Below the pieces are notes generated by a model that worked only from the letters and a program-made list of their open reading frames with translations, did not search any database and was not told where the DNA came from. Source: Ophiosphaerella korrae (Eukaryota > Ascomycota > Dothideomycetes > Pleosporales > Phaeosphaeriaceae). From it: a stretch of DNA of 64,000 nt. Below are positions 30,882 through 42,252 of this stretch, in pieces; the stretch's first letter is position 1, and each line of letters starts with the position of its first letter. The stretch covers positions 372,001 through 436,000 of the forward strand of contig JALNQF010000010.1 in the NCBI GenBank assembly GCA_028456385.1, read 5' to 3'. The position numbers were made by a program, and so were the translations under genes.

Positions 30882-33800
30882 CTAGGCAGCCCTTCTTCTA
30901 CTTCTCCTATGCATGGCCCGGATACTCCAATGGCCCCGTATGCCCCAATGGCCCCGAATGATGCCAAGCAAAATTATTCGTTTCTTTGGCAGCGGTGCTG
31001 AATCTTCGCTACATTTGGTATCAACCCCGCCGATTCTGTTAGCTGCGAGTGTCGTATTCGATTCATTTGTCCTGCTCGACTCGGTCGATCGCCGCCTAGA
31101 TCGAGCTGCTGGGGGTTTGGGCACAGGTATTGTGTTTTGCTGAGCCGCCCGTTGTTGTTGTTTTTGTTCCGCTTGCCCAAGTCCTCGTTCTTCAGCGGCT
31201 TCGCCTTCCGATGGCCTTGGTAAACTAGGCACTGAAGTACTCTTTTGATTCTCTTCGGCTTGTGTGCTAGCCTCGGCGCCCATCGGTGTGCTATTACCAC
31301 GCTCCTGATCTGCCACGCATGGCAACGCTGCTGCCTTACCAGCTGAATGCTCGGTAGCCTGAGACGCAGCGCCCGTACCCAACTGGTGTAGCGTACCCCG
31401 TTGTGTCGGCATGTTCACTTCGCCATCTTCAAACTTCCCACTCGACCGGGCGTTATCTAGGTTAGAAGCATCACCCTTTCGCTGGCTCGTAGGAGGAGGA
31501 ACACCGTTCATGCTATCTATCGATAGTTGTCTTGTCGGCGATGCTGGCGTTGCTCCCGTAGAGTTTGAAATGGCGGGGCTCGTTCGCAAAGGAACCTGCA
31601 GGCTTTCTCCAGTTTCTCTGGTTTCTCCATTGCATGCCGTGATTTGCGGCGAGACAGAAGCACTTATCAGTCTGGAAGCATCTAACATACTGCCTTTGCC
31701 AAACAGTACAGCCCCGTTATGCTCCTTGAAGGCGTTCGTAGCGTTGAATGTGTCCTGCAGGACCCCGAATTTGACTTTCAAGTCGGCCCATGTAGAGCTT
31801 CGAAGCTGCTGCACCCTTTCCGGCACACCATGCTTGCAGCCCAGTCCGCAGATGTGGAACATATCCTTGCTTGGTAGCCAAAGGACACCGCCCACCAGCT
31901 CTGGTGAGAACATGTCTACTTCGCCCTTCCTGAAACTGTGCTGCCTGATCGCTTCCAGTAGGGAAACTGGAACTGCGAGGAATTCTTGACCTCGGGGAAC
32001 GAGCTTCCAACTTTCGCATAGGCCTGTCTTCATCTCTTCCGTAGGCCGATATACATTCCCAAAATGACGACCGAACAATGTGATCGCGTTTATGCGTGTG
32101 GCAAATTCTACCCATTCTCCCCCGTTCATATGGAAGTCTACTTTTCGCCGAGTCATGTTGTGCTCAGACTCAACGATATCGAGAAACTCATACCCTTGGT
32201 GGGTAGTGGCGAGTGGATTTCCAATTTCTTTTGTGGCATGATTGGTTGAGAAGTCAATTTGGCGGTCAAAAATTTGCTCTAGCGTGGTAAAATTGTGAGA
32301 GACGAGCTCTTTTACAGTCAATAGCTTGTACACAGCTTTCTTGCCGCCTGCTGATGCCACTGTCTCTCCTTCTGAGGGCGAATCTGTTTCGGCGCCTACG
32401 CTCTCGCTTGGCGCTGATCCGAGACCATTGACATGGATCTTTTCTTCAAAAGACTCGAATTCTCTGAGCACTACATGCTTCATATTGTCCTCATCCTGCA
32501 ACGCATCTCTAGCCGCATTCGGTCCGCCGTAATCTCAGGATGTCTGAATTTCCAAGCATTGGCCCGAGGATCGTCGAAGAGAGATTTAGCTCCTCCGTAA
32601 GGTTGTCGACAAACCTGTGAACGCAACAGGTGAAGTAGAGCGCTTGCCCCATCCACCAACCACCCCCGTTGTGCTTCAACATCATACAGAATAACGTACA
32701 TCTTCCGGGCACTCTCGATCTGCGCTGAGTACGTAGGTTGTTTGATGAACTCTGCTTTATCTCTGTTTCCTCGAACGAAGGCAACATTAGCGCCGACTAC
32801 TTTGCTCAATGAAAAGTTCAGCTTCTGCTCGATGGCAATGCCGGCAGTATACAATTTAGCGCCGGCAACACCAATCTCGTCGTACCTACAATCAGCCGTT
32901 CCTTGACTCGTCAGTCGTCTGCGTAAATACGTAGAGAAAAGAGCATACCTAAGTGCCTAGTAATGTGCGATACCCATCCCACAAAGTGTCGAATGCCGGC
33001 AGTTCGTAAGTTCCCTATTTCTGTCTCCTCAATGCTAGCCCAACCTGGACAGCGGTGTCTAAAAGAGTAGTAAGGAAGTCTTTCCCCGTCTTTGTTGTAT
33101 AGTAAATGCCAAACAATGGCTTTTTCCGTCCGGCGAGTGGGCACCAACATGGTGCAGAATCCTTTCAAGACAATGGTTCCATCATATGGAGTAGCAATCG
33201 GTGTTTCGGCGAGGAAGGTCATCATGTCAAACGGCACCTCCAAGCCATGCTCGTTTTCATCCCGTTCCAGGACCGGAAAACCTGAAGCAACAACTGGATT
33301 CCGAAAGAGCGCATGCCAGCAAGACCCTGCCTGACCAACCCCCAGGCTCGCAGCCGCATATTGAGAGATTTCGAAATTGAGTTCTATATGTATTGATGGT
33401 ATTTCGTCGATTTTGGACTCTTTCTTGGAGACAATGGCGCCCGGAACAGCGCGTGCAACCCCAGATTTGATGGGTGAGTCGCGTAGAGCAGAACCAAGCC
33501 ACGCAAACTGCTCGCAGAGTTCCCCGAGGGCCGACTGGCTGCCGATGGCACAAACGAGCGTTTCCCTAGGACTAAACTTCAATTCGAGCTTCGTTCCGCC
33601 CTCCATACAACCTACACTGTTAGTCGGTGAAGACAATGGGGAGAGCATGCCACCAACCGTGATGACAATGGTTTGGAGACTGAAGCGTCTTTTGTACAAA
33701 CGCGAAAATTTCTGCACCCGCCGTAGGCCAAGTTTGATGCATATAGTCCTTGCAACATAGTGCCTGAACATAATTTCCCTGCTCCGTAAGGACAATGGCA

Positions 33801-35245
33801 CGAGCGAAGGCGATATCTCGTGAGCTACCATAACCTTGCCGGTCTAGAAAACCTGGAAGATCCCAATCGATAGTGAAGTGGACACGGAAAGGCTGGGACC
33901 TTCGTGGTCCGAAAGTTTGCATCGAGGATAGTGCATCATCTACCTGGCGAGTGACGTGGTCTACCACGGAGCCATTCCGTTCAGTTAAGAGTAACGACGT
34001 GTGGATATTTCGGGTGAGCCACTGAAATGCACGGCTTTGCATGAGGGTCGAACGAATCGCCTCGTACTTTGAAAGGGCCAGAGTCTCTACTCGTCTTTGT
34101 CTGGCTTGTCCTGAGTCTGATTGGATGCTTGTGTGTTCACTGCTCTTCCGGTTACCTATCTCTTCAGTGAGCGATATGCCACTGATGGTAAGACTATCTC
34201 TGTTTCCTTCTCGTTGCGATTCTTCCTGGCGAAAATTCTTAATAACGATCTCGTTGATGTACCTGATACCGATATGAACTATCAGCCAGATGATCTTTTC
34301 GTTGACCATGACCTACATGGACTGGCCTTGGAGCACTGTTTACTTACCGCCGCTGCTGCAGTATAGAATTAACCACGTCAAAGCTGATCTTTGGGTCCCA
34401 GCTGTGCTCTAGTCTTGTGGCAAACGCGTCCAATAGACGTGGCAGGCGCGCAGCGAGCTTTCCGGGCAGATTTGTGCTGTCACTAGCAAAATTCAGTTCT
34501 CGGCACAAGTCTTGAGCAAATCTGGAAGCATATATCTGATTTTCTTGTAGCGTAACTTCTTGGCAAAGAGTCTCAGTTGAGGACGGATCCACCAAGCCAG
34601 CGGCGTCCTTCGGCGTGTACAATTCAACGCAATAGTCTCTATCGTGCGCAAATTCGCAAGTTATGGAGCTAGAACAAGGTCTATTTATGCTAGGTATCGA
34701 ATCCCTCGAGGCCCGTTAGTCAAAGAGACGGCAAATGCCTACGAGCACGCTTACCTCCCTGCAGCGAGGTTGTTCAGCAGTGTTTGAAAGTCTTGCGCAA
34801 CATCCCTCATGCTCGCGACTTGCTGTTGATTGAAGTCCCAGAAAAATACATGAGTCCGCCTATTTCTTGTTGTTTTGTCTCTGACAATGTCGTATCCCTT
34901 TTGGATCCATGGTAATGGAAGCTTTTGGGGCTTGCGCTTCAGGCTATGCCTGAACCTTGGCCTCAGAGGCTCGCCAGACTTCTTGACATACTTCAGGAGT
35001 CCGTCCTCTTGGGTCCCGGTGTAAGCGAGACCAACTTCATCTGCTTCACGGACATGACCATCCAGCCCCATGAAGAAGTCGTAAATGTCTGAGGCGATCT
35101 TGGAGCATTCCGCACACCGTTTCCCATTATCTTTTGAGCGTTCGACAAACATGACGCCATTTTTGAACAATTGCGAGACGATGGTCGCGGCTTCACTCTC
35201 TTTAGCCGTTTTGGCCATCGCGAAGTTTGAGAAACGAAGATGCAA
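30882..35245 (-). CDS. Very large conserved-looking fungal protein of unknown function, apparent frameshift
   Basis: Five blocks on the minus strand join into about 1,360 codons: 34755-35218 (or start at 35245), 34348-34704, 33681-34262, 32949-33616, and 30882-32901, with GT-AG introns of 50, 85, 64 and 47 nt. The last splice, ending in CAAG at 32902, restores a perfect frame (RHLG-TADCRYDEIG). The central part (exon 3 to the start of exon 5) looks globular: RVHFTIDWDLPGFL, CCKDYMHQTWPTAGAEIFAF, LELKFSPRETLVCAIGSQSA, GWLVDGASALLHLLRSQV and GCKHGVPERVQQL. The C-terminal third is Ser/Pro/Gln rich and disordered. No known domain recognised, no membrane segment. Oddity: near 32525-32545 the frame shifts by one base with no plausible intron. 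The summed exons (4,091 nt) are one short of a multiple of three, so one base is missing, biologically or by assembly. Confidence 0.6.
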
Positions 35246-37141
35246 GGCTGCGAACGATTAACAGCCTGCCCTCCAAGATGCAGTCATATATGAATAATCG
35301 CACTCCAAGGCGGGGAGCTGAGATGAGGCGGGGGTGGGGTCTGCCTTGTCGCGCCTCCTGCATTTGCATACCAATCAGCACGACTGGTCGAGTCTCGCGC
35401 ATAAGCACCTCAACAAATAGATGGGATCAAGCCCACCCCCATGAAATAACCGACCACCCTGAGTTGAGAACCGCGTGCGACAAGCCAAAAACAAAATACA
35501 TGTTAAAGATGTGTGGAATTGGAGAAGTCTCAATTTCAACTTCCATCGGGGCCCGATTAAGGCCTCCCTGCATCTGGGTGGTGGCGATTGGGAACGAGCG
35601 CCTCATAGCACTGCCCCGCTGTTTGGCAGCCTCGCACTCGCTGCTTGCTGCTAGATCTCAGCCTTTCCTTCATTTCTACCCGGCTACATCTTCATCATGT
35701 CAAGCCCACTCTACTATGCAACTCTTATCATTATGAAGAGAGATGAGAATACGCAAGAAGGTCGCTACTCCAGCCAAAGCTATATTGAGCCTCTTCACGG
35801 ACGCTTACTACCTAACTGGCGGCGGTCTTAGCTTTTTATGCAGGATAACACACTTATATATACCTCTGCGGTAACGAGGAGTTAGATAGCTCAACACTAT
35901 ATTATACCTATAACTTAGCCACCTTAATTACCTAACCTTAATCCTATTAAGTACCTCTAGTAGTATCTCAAAAAGATAATATATAAGCACTATCTATAAT
36001 GTAATAACTCTTTAAAAGAAGAGTAGGAGGACTTTTGCAGCACGTTGAGTGTCGGCGGCGTGTACTAGTGCGCTTACACGCAAGCTTATTATAACTATGC
36101 TGAGGAGAATTTAAGCTTGTAGGCGCGCGCGAGGCTAGCAGACTAAATCCTAATTTAATCATCTTTAAATAAAAAAATAAAACTAAGTTTCTATATAATT
36201 TTAGGTAGTGGATAGTTGTAAACGATGAGGCGTTGATCTCGTGTTGGACGTCCCGAGCGAAAATATTCCAGCCTTATGGCCTAGTACTGTAACAGTGACG
36301 AGTTTCACCATTCCCGGCTTAATATGTTGCCAAACGCTCATCTCATCTAAATCAAGAGCTATTTGGTCTGTACTTCACCAGAAAGCAGACAAAATGGCTA
36401 GCGAGGCCTTGAGATACTTACTCGGTGTCGGCATGTGGATCCCCGGACTTATTAGATAAGGCCTCGTATGGAGTTGCTAGGTAAGATTCATTTTACGCTG
36501 CAAAGTTGCTCTACTCTTGTAAACAGAGTCAAGGGGAGTTCGGCATTACTAGAGAGAAAGCCTGCTTATCGTACTTCGGGCAGAATCCGAATGTTCGAAA
36601 AGAGCTCCTGGATGAATGCCGCCAATATTATCTAGGGCTAGTCAAGAACCAAACTTGCGTCTTTGAGCACGAGGGATAGAGGCGGAAGTCTTCCAAATCA
36701 AAGGCCAAAAGAGATATATCAACTGTAATCATTAGCAAGGAGCTGACGGTAACTGGAATCTTACGAAGGATCACTTGAGCAAACATTGTGGTGGCACGGA
36801 AATCTTGTCCAGGCAAGTTTATGGCATCGTAAAAGTTGGGCTACATCTTCAGTTCTTCAGGGCCAATCGAGAGATACTCACTGCCCTATTCGGTGTTCCA
36901 CACCTGAGGAACGATGTCAATCACATCACAACCTGGTTTAATTACATAAAGAATAATCCACTCCCGTTTGTATGATGGAGGATTCTGCACGCTGGGGGGA
37001 ATATGTGGATGAGGGCTCTGCTACAATTTTTTTGGTTTTCTGTATTTTGCTTCATATGTGACCAGAATTTTTCGTCATCGGAGTAAAATACCAGGATTAC
37101 AAGCTCATTGTACAACGACTAACCGCCTCGGGCTAGATAGG
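35246..37141. other. AT-rich gap, no supported gene
   Basis: Between about 35800 and 36200 the sequence is dominated by TA/TTA/ATA words and stop codons in all frames, as left by RIP on old repeats. Flanks hold only short unrecognised frames (for example 36241-36459 plus). Confidence 0.5.
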
Positions 37142-38451
37142 CTATACCGCTCTTATGCGCACCAAACCAGATGTGAGATTCAACAGGCATCCCCGAGGGC
37201 GAACATAATGTCTTTCTGTCAAGATAACCTTCAGAGGCCCATCTGTCCACAAGAATGGCGAACCCACGCCAAGCAAGCAGCCAACTTTGGCAGCTTCTAC
37301 TGTCCCAATAGATACATTATTCAGTATAACGTCTTGAATCTCAACAGTTAGTAATTGAGCAGGTGTAAAGATTGAAGGTCTGACAGATGTGGTGGCCCAG
37401 AGTAGGTAACTCAAGACAAGGTCTGACGGAGATCCAGTTCCATAATCACCATTGAAGAGTGGCTCTGGAGCAGTGTGTTCAAGCGAATCTGGGCCCGTAG
37501 CGTGACATAACATAACATGCTTAACTGATAGGACCACATACTGTGCCTGCGCTTCACAAGGATCCGTTGTGATAGGAATTTCGGTGGTGCGAAGTGTTTG
37601 GGATAATATATGTTGCTGGGCCATCAATAGCCTTTCTTGGATTTCTTGACAGAGTATAACCCAGACTTTACCAACACGTATAATATCGGCACAGAACGGC
37701 TCCCAGGCGGGCAAGTATGTAATCCATACATGAAGACCTCGCGGGCCATGCCCTCTAGTATTTTGGCGAATTTCGAAATCAAGCGTAGACAATCTAATAA
37801 TCTCTCTTGCAAGTACTCGTAAAGTCATAGAGTTGTAAGGATTTCGAAGAATGTGCCTCCACTGGTAATGAAAGTCGCGCAGTAGGCGTCCTATAAATGC
37901 CTGCATTCTGTGGGGAACACTAACTCGTGGTTTCCAGTACCGTGATTCCACATCAATTTTCGGCTCTAGAAAGTGAGGAAATGGCCCGCCAAGTAATTCC
38001 ATACCAGCTAGATTTACAACACGCTTGCGAAGGAGAGTCATTGAAACCTCGCGTCGACTCTCGTGAGTGGTGTAGTACAGTACGTCATTTTGAATGTCAA
38101 AGGTCCAGATTGCGTGGTATTCCCAATCCCTGCCATCGCCGAATGGATTGATCGTGTTATATCTCCCTTAATTATGCCATGTGAATGGAAGATGGCTGTG
38201 TAAGGCATCGAAGGCTGCCTCTTTAAATGCCATTAGCACTGTTTTGAGAAGCCATAGAAAAGGCCTAGTTTTCACAAACCTTTGTCTACATTAAGTAAGA
38301 TCTCAGAAAATAGCTTCAGGTGCTCTTAGTCTCCTTCGTTGGTCCTTCGGTGACCAAAGAGTGTGCGTATTGTTTGGTGGTGAGGACCGGTTTCTGTTAC
38401 CCCGGGAAGTGGCGGTGAGAGGAGACTGGCTAGAACAATACTTTCAGTCAT
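37142..38451 (-). pseudogene. Pseudogene of an unknown fungal protein (at least three lesions)
   Basis: Beginning at ATG 38451, the reading MTESIVLASLLSPPLPG and onwards continues through TAA at 38326-38328 (GD-stop-EHLKLF), a frame change at about 38270-38290, TAA at 38168-38170 (WHN-stop-GRYNTINPFGDG) and a 300-codon intact frame to 37142 (for example RDWEYHAIWTFDIQNDVLYY, LLHDFHYQW-type aromatic runs, LHVWITYLPAWEPFCADII). The parts are in the right order and frame once the lesions are allowed for. Both TAA codons are one C-to-T from CAA. No family recognised; it is not obviously secreted or membrane-bound. The frame-shift direction (one base missing) matches those in the other damaged genes of the window. 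Confidence 0.6.
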
Positions 38452-39627
38452 GATGAAAGATTGAGCCTTTGCAAGTAATTGTTGCTAGAAGAGGGCGGCG
38501 TACGCAATTAATTAAGTAGTAAGGGCTGCTATTCAGAGAGTAGTTCAAGAAACGCTAGTCAGGAAGAAAATCAAGCTTCAACAATAGAAATTGATATATT
38601 AGCTGCTACTGTGCTTCAATCAATGAATAGAGAGTCTTAATTATAGCTGGCGTTGCAGAGATGTCGCGTGTTGAACTGGGTGGGCGCGTTTTGGTGTTCC
38701 AGGGGTGCCTTAGCTCCCAAACTTCACGACCACCACTACAACCACCGCAACCACCCTCCCCAAGCTCTTCCGCATTCTCCATTTTCTCTGCATACAGCTA
38801 ATGGAGATCCCGATCAAGACCAAGAAATCTACGACTGATGAGAAGCTAGCGGAGCTGGCCAAGACCTAGTTAAGTTGGTGGTTTCGCCTGTAATCCCCCA
38901 ATTACTAACTCCGCATAGTTAAAGTATAACGAGTGCACCGTTTCGAGCGAGGCAAGGGATATGTCTCAGGTTATTGGTGCACCTAGCAATGCTGTGGCCA
39001 TCTTCGTCGATATTAGCGCACCAGGCGGCAAGTTCGTCATCGGGAAACATGTACAGGCACTATGCGTAGTCGATGAAAGGGTAGCAGAGGGCGAGGAGCA
39101 GTTGCTGATCTGGCCATGGCACATGGGTGGCAATATTACGCGGTCGGTTCGATTAAAATAAGCTATCTCGTTCAACCCTCAACCGCTACATGACCCGTCT
39201 CCGTTGATTGTGCAGGTAGAGGCAGAGTTGGTTAGTGATAGGCACGGTGACGAATGGATTTTCTAACGGTTGGAATGGCTCCGTTAGTAAGAGCTGCCCT
39301 AGACAACTGAGGTTTTTGGTGATGAGGCCAGTTGCAAGCTCCAGAAAGCCGACCGGGGTAAGCTCATACACACTTCCAGTAAGCATTGGGCCCAGGTGGA
39401 GGCCTGAGACCTGTGGCCTAGAGGGGCCTGTGCGCATCGGCTATCTTCTCTGCTGCTCCGTCATCCAGTTTCGGCGCTGTCAATCCATCAATATAAACCC
39501 CCCCTCACTCCGCCCTCACCGCACCCTCACCGCACCCTCACCACACCCTCACCGCGCCCTCACTGTCTCCTGCAGCCCTACAATGCATTGACTTGTCCGC
39601 CATGCACGGAACTATTTATCCCGAAAC
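38452..39627. other. Mostly empty; holds one minisatellite
   Basis: Short frames only, e.g. 66 codons at 38961-39161 (plus), without motifs. The one structural feature is the tandem repeat near 39502-39562. Confidence 0.4.
39502..39562. repeat. 11-bp minisatellite (about 5-6 copies)
   Basis: Consecutive variants of CCCTCACCGCA with A/G changes. No coding or regulatory role is evident. Confidence 0.75.
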
Positions 39628-40767
39628 ATGTCGTATCTTGCTCCTGGACGCATTCTTCAGGTGCCCGTTGGGACTATCGCATCCTTGACGCCGTCAAAGG
39701 AGACTCAACACATAAATCTACCGTTTTTCAGGCCAAGGCCCTTCCACATGGCAACACCACCAATTCTCCCAAATAGTTCATCGCCTAATTTCAGCCGTTT
39801 CTAGCCTCTGGGGCCAACTCTACAACCAAGGGCTCTTATCGAAGCAGCCTCGCCTGAAGATATAGATGCCACAGAGAACCTGGGCCGTGAGTGCACCAAT
39901 TACCGCCTTCCTGGAGCTTCTTCAGCTACGCGCTTCCGGGAAATGTACGATTTTATTGGCGATAGGACTATTGCTGTTGAATGGCTGGACACTACTCTTG
40001 CAGAGGTGAAATACCTGCCTAATATGTGGACCTACGCCCTCACCAAGACATTCCTGAAGGCAGCCTTAACCAGTTGTGTCATTCTCGACAGCAAAAGATA
40101 TGCCAATACAGGTACAGCACCTCCTCTTAAAAGAGTAGTATCTGCTTATAAATCCAGACTACAAACCTGCCAATATCCTACTATCTGGCGTTAAAACTAG
40201 TAGTATAACTGCCAAAGTAGGAGACTTAGGTATCAGTAAGCAAGTATTAATCAATGAGACAGACACGACCTTACTAACATCCTTGTAGTCTTTCCAGCTG
40301 GCGATCGCATCAACGTCCAACCACTCGCCATGCGCGCCCCTGAAGTCTTCTTAGGCCAGCCATGCACTGAGTCATCGCAAGTCTGGGCAGCTGCCGCAAT
40401 GGCGATTTCCGGGATCAATCATGGTATCTTAAGCGAGTTGGATAGCCCTTTTTGGCTGGTCAATGAAGCTTGGTGCATGGCAAAGATAAAGCGCCTCTTC
40501 CAGGATTGGGAAATTCCGACTCCTAACGAGGTTGAGCGCCCTGCCCTTCAAGCTGCAGCCAAAGCTGCTAGACGTACGAGTCGATAGGACGAATCTATGC
40601 AAGCGATCCTGACTCTTTGGGAGGAGACACAGAAGGTGGAGATGCCGCAGCAGTTGAGGGGCCTGCTTCGTCTGATGTTGGTAACTAATCCAGACAAAAG
40701 GCCTTCCGCTTCATTTTTGCTGGCATCGGCAGAATTTCAGGCGTTTGAGAAGCTTATAGGCATGTAG
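39628..40767 (+). pseudogene. Degenerate protein-kinase-like gene
   Basis: Plus-strand pieces in several frames line up as a kinase-like fold. MSYLAPGRILQ opens it, then, one frame off, WDYRILDAVKGD and STVFQAKALPHG (the N-lobe with a candidate ATP-site Lys in FQAK). Next are YDFIGDRTIAVEWLDTTLAE (hinge), DYKPANILLSG near 40157 (catalytic-loop region, but with NTDYKPAN-type sequence in place of HRD), VGDLG near 40223 (DFG position as DLG) and MRAPEVFLGQ at 40330 (APE motif). The C-lobe helices end EFQAFEKLIGM. Families like this (kinase-like, atypical loop) are dispersed in several copies in Pleosporales genomes, from memory. This copy is broken by frame changes between 39660 and 40330 and stops after TSR (about 40587), so it is unlikely to be functional. 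Catalytic competence of intact relatives is itself doubtful. Confidence 0.7.
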
Positions 40768-41643
40768 TTTGATTGGGTTGCTGAAGGACGCAATTGTTGA
40801 TAAACTAATTAATCTTGGATTTGAGAAATTCTGTATGGCAATATTACAAAATACCTAAGTATCACACAAAGCACTCGTCATAAGATCACCATTTACGGCC
40901 ATTCAAATATACATCACTGACGCACTCCAAAAATCTCCCATGAAGGCAGTTGGGAACAAAATACCGCCAACTTAGAAGCTGTGATCTGAGGGGAGAATAT
41001 TTTTACAGCTGACAAGTAGATAAACAATAATGAGCTTATCTATAGTTTAAATTATGCAAGCCGTAGCTTTGACTTGATCAATGTCTCTTCTGTACGTGGT
41101 TGGGTTGTCAACACAAGTGTTCCCAGCTCCGCCTCCTTTCACTCCAACCACCCCAGCTCAAAAAAGAACGAAATGACCCTAAACATAATAATACTCCATC
41201 ACCCAGGATTGAACGTGTGAGCAAAAAGAACCATCCTCTCAACCAGTGACAGAGGGTTATTCATCTCTGTTGTGAGGATGGCTGAAACCTTTTACTTATT
41301 ATCCACTTACCCAACTTACCTTGAAAGGTTTATCACGAGCTTTCGCCCGGGCACAACTTGTGGTGTGTGCTGGGAGGTTTGTAAATTTTATGAAATATAT
41401 ACGCGCCGTTGAACTAATTCCAACAAAAGGTAGAAACAAGGCACAACGGTGAGGGAGAAAGTGATTAGCGCGTGACGTGTGGCGCAGAGCTAGAAGTGAA
41501 GGAGGAGCGTTTGCAAAGACGCGGAGTGAACATATCAAGATCGTATTAAGATCCATTGATCTGATAGCGCCTACTCGTCACCCCCAAACATCGACGCACC
41601 AACCGCTCAACACCAACAACTACACCTTACAACCTTCCTACCC
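40768..41643. other. Intergenic, no supported gene
   Basis: Short frames only. A GC-poor stretch with no repeat structure that I could detect. It includes the 3' flank of the SRPBCC gene. Confidence 0.45.
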
Positions 41644-42252
41644 TCACGCACGCCCGTCCTCAAGCAACAACTTCAACCCCTGACCCTGCGCATCAAAACT
41701 CTCCTGCAACCCCTTCTCCATCAACTCCTTCAGCGTCTGCGCCAACAGCCCCGAAAACACCTCCCGACTCTCATACAACACCACGCCACCCCCCAAATCG
41801 CTCACAGCCTGCCACCGCTCCGCATCCAGCGTCTCCTCTGGAATATACCTCCACGCAAGACGGCCCAGCTCGGGCTGCACATGCGTAATCAGTTCGTAGG
41901 CGGGGCTAATATGCAGGGGATTGTCCGGCGTGTAGCGGTCCACGGGCAGCGGCAAAGGGGGAATCTGCGTGCGCATGAGGAGAAATGCGCCTTCGATGGG
42001 GAAATTGCGGTCGAGCGAGATGTTTTTTGCGTCGACGACGAGGGCGGAGCGCACGAAGGGGTTCCAGTTTGCGTAGGAGGAGAAGTCGTTGAGGGCGGTC
42101 CAGGCGGCTTGAAGGGTTGTGTTGTGGATTTCGACGCGGGCTTGCGAGGTGAAGAGGCCGGGTGGGACGTCTGGGAGGTTTGTGTATGGGTTTGGGGGAG
42201 CGCTGTGTATTGGTGTGGTCAAGAGGGCGAGGGTGGAGACGAGTTTGTGCAT
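41644..42252 (-). CDS. Secreted SRPBCC/START-like lipid-binding-fold protein
   Basis: An intact single-exon 202-residue protein. A signal peptide (MHKLVSTLALLTTPIHSAPP, cleavage probably after Ser-Ala at about 17-18) precedes a polyketide-cyclase/START-type fold. The helix-grip signature follows VEIHNTTLQAAWTALNDFSSYANWNPFVRS (about 40-69), the usual substrate-pocket N-terminus of SRPBCC proteins. Then come beta-strand segments (YELITHVQPELGRLAWRYI, VLYESREVFSGLLAQTL) and the C-terminal long helix. Such proteins bind hydrophobic ligands; some are cyclases or hydrolases. Ligand unknown. Secretion plus this fold in a fungus is less common than the cytosolic form. Confidence 0.75.
   Translation of the reverse strand: MHKLVSTLALLTTPIHSAPPNPYTNLPDVPPGLFTSQARVEIHNTTLQAAWTALNDFSSYANWNPFVRSALVVDAKNISLDRNFPIEGAFLLMRTQIPPLPLPVDRYTPDNPLHISPAYELITHVQPELGRLAWRYIPEETLDAERWQAVSDLGGGVVLYESREVFSGLLAQTLKELMEKGLQESFDAQGQGLKLLLEDGRA

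Noticed and set aside
41170..41310. tRNA-like T-arm (TTCAATCC) and possible stems
   Set aside because: No consistent acceptor, D and anticodon arms could be paired, so no tRNA is called.
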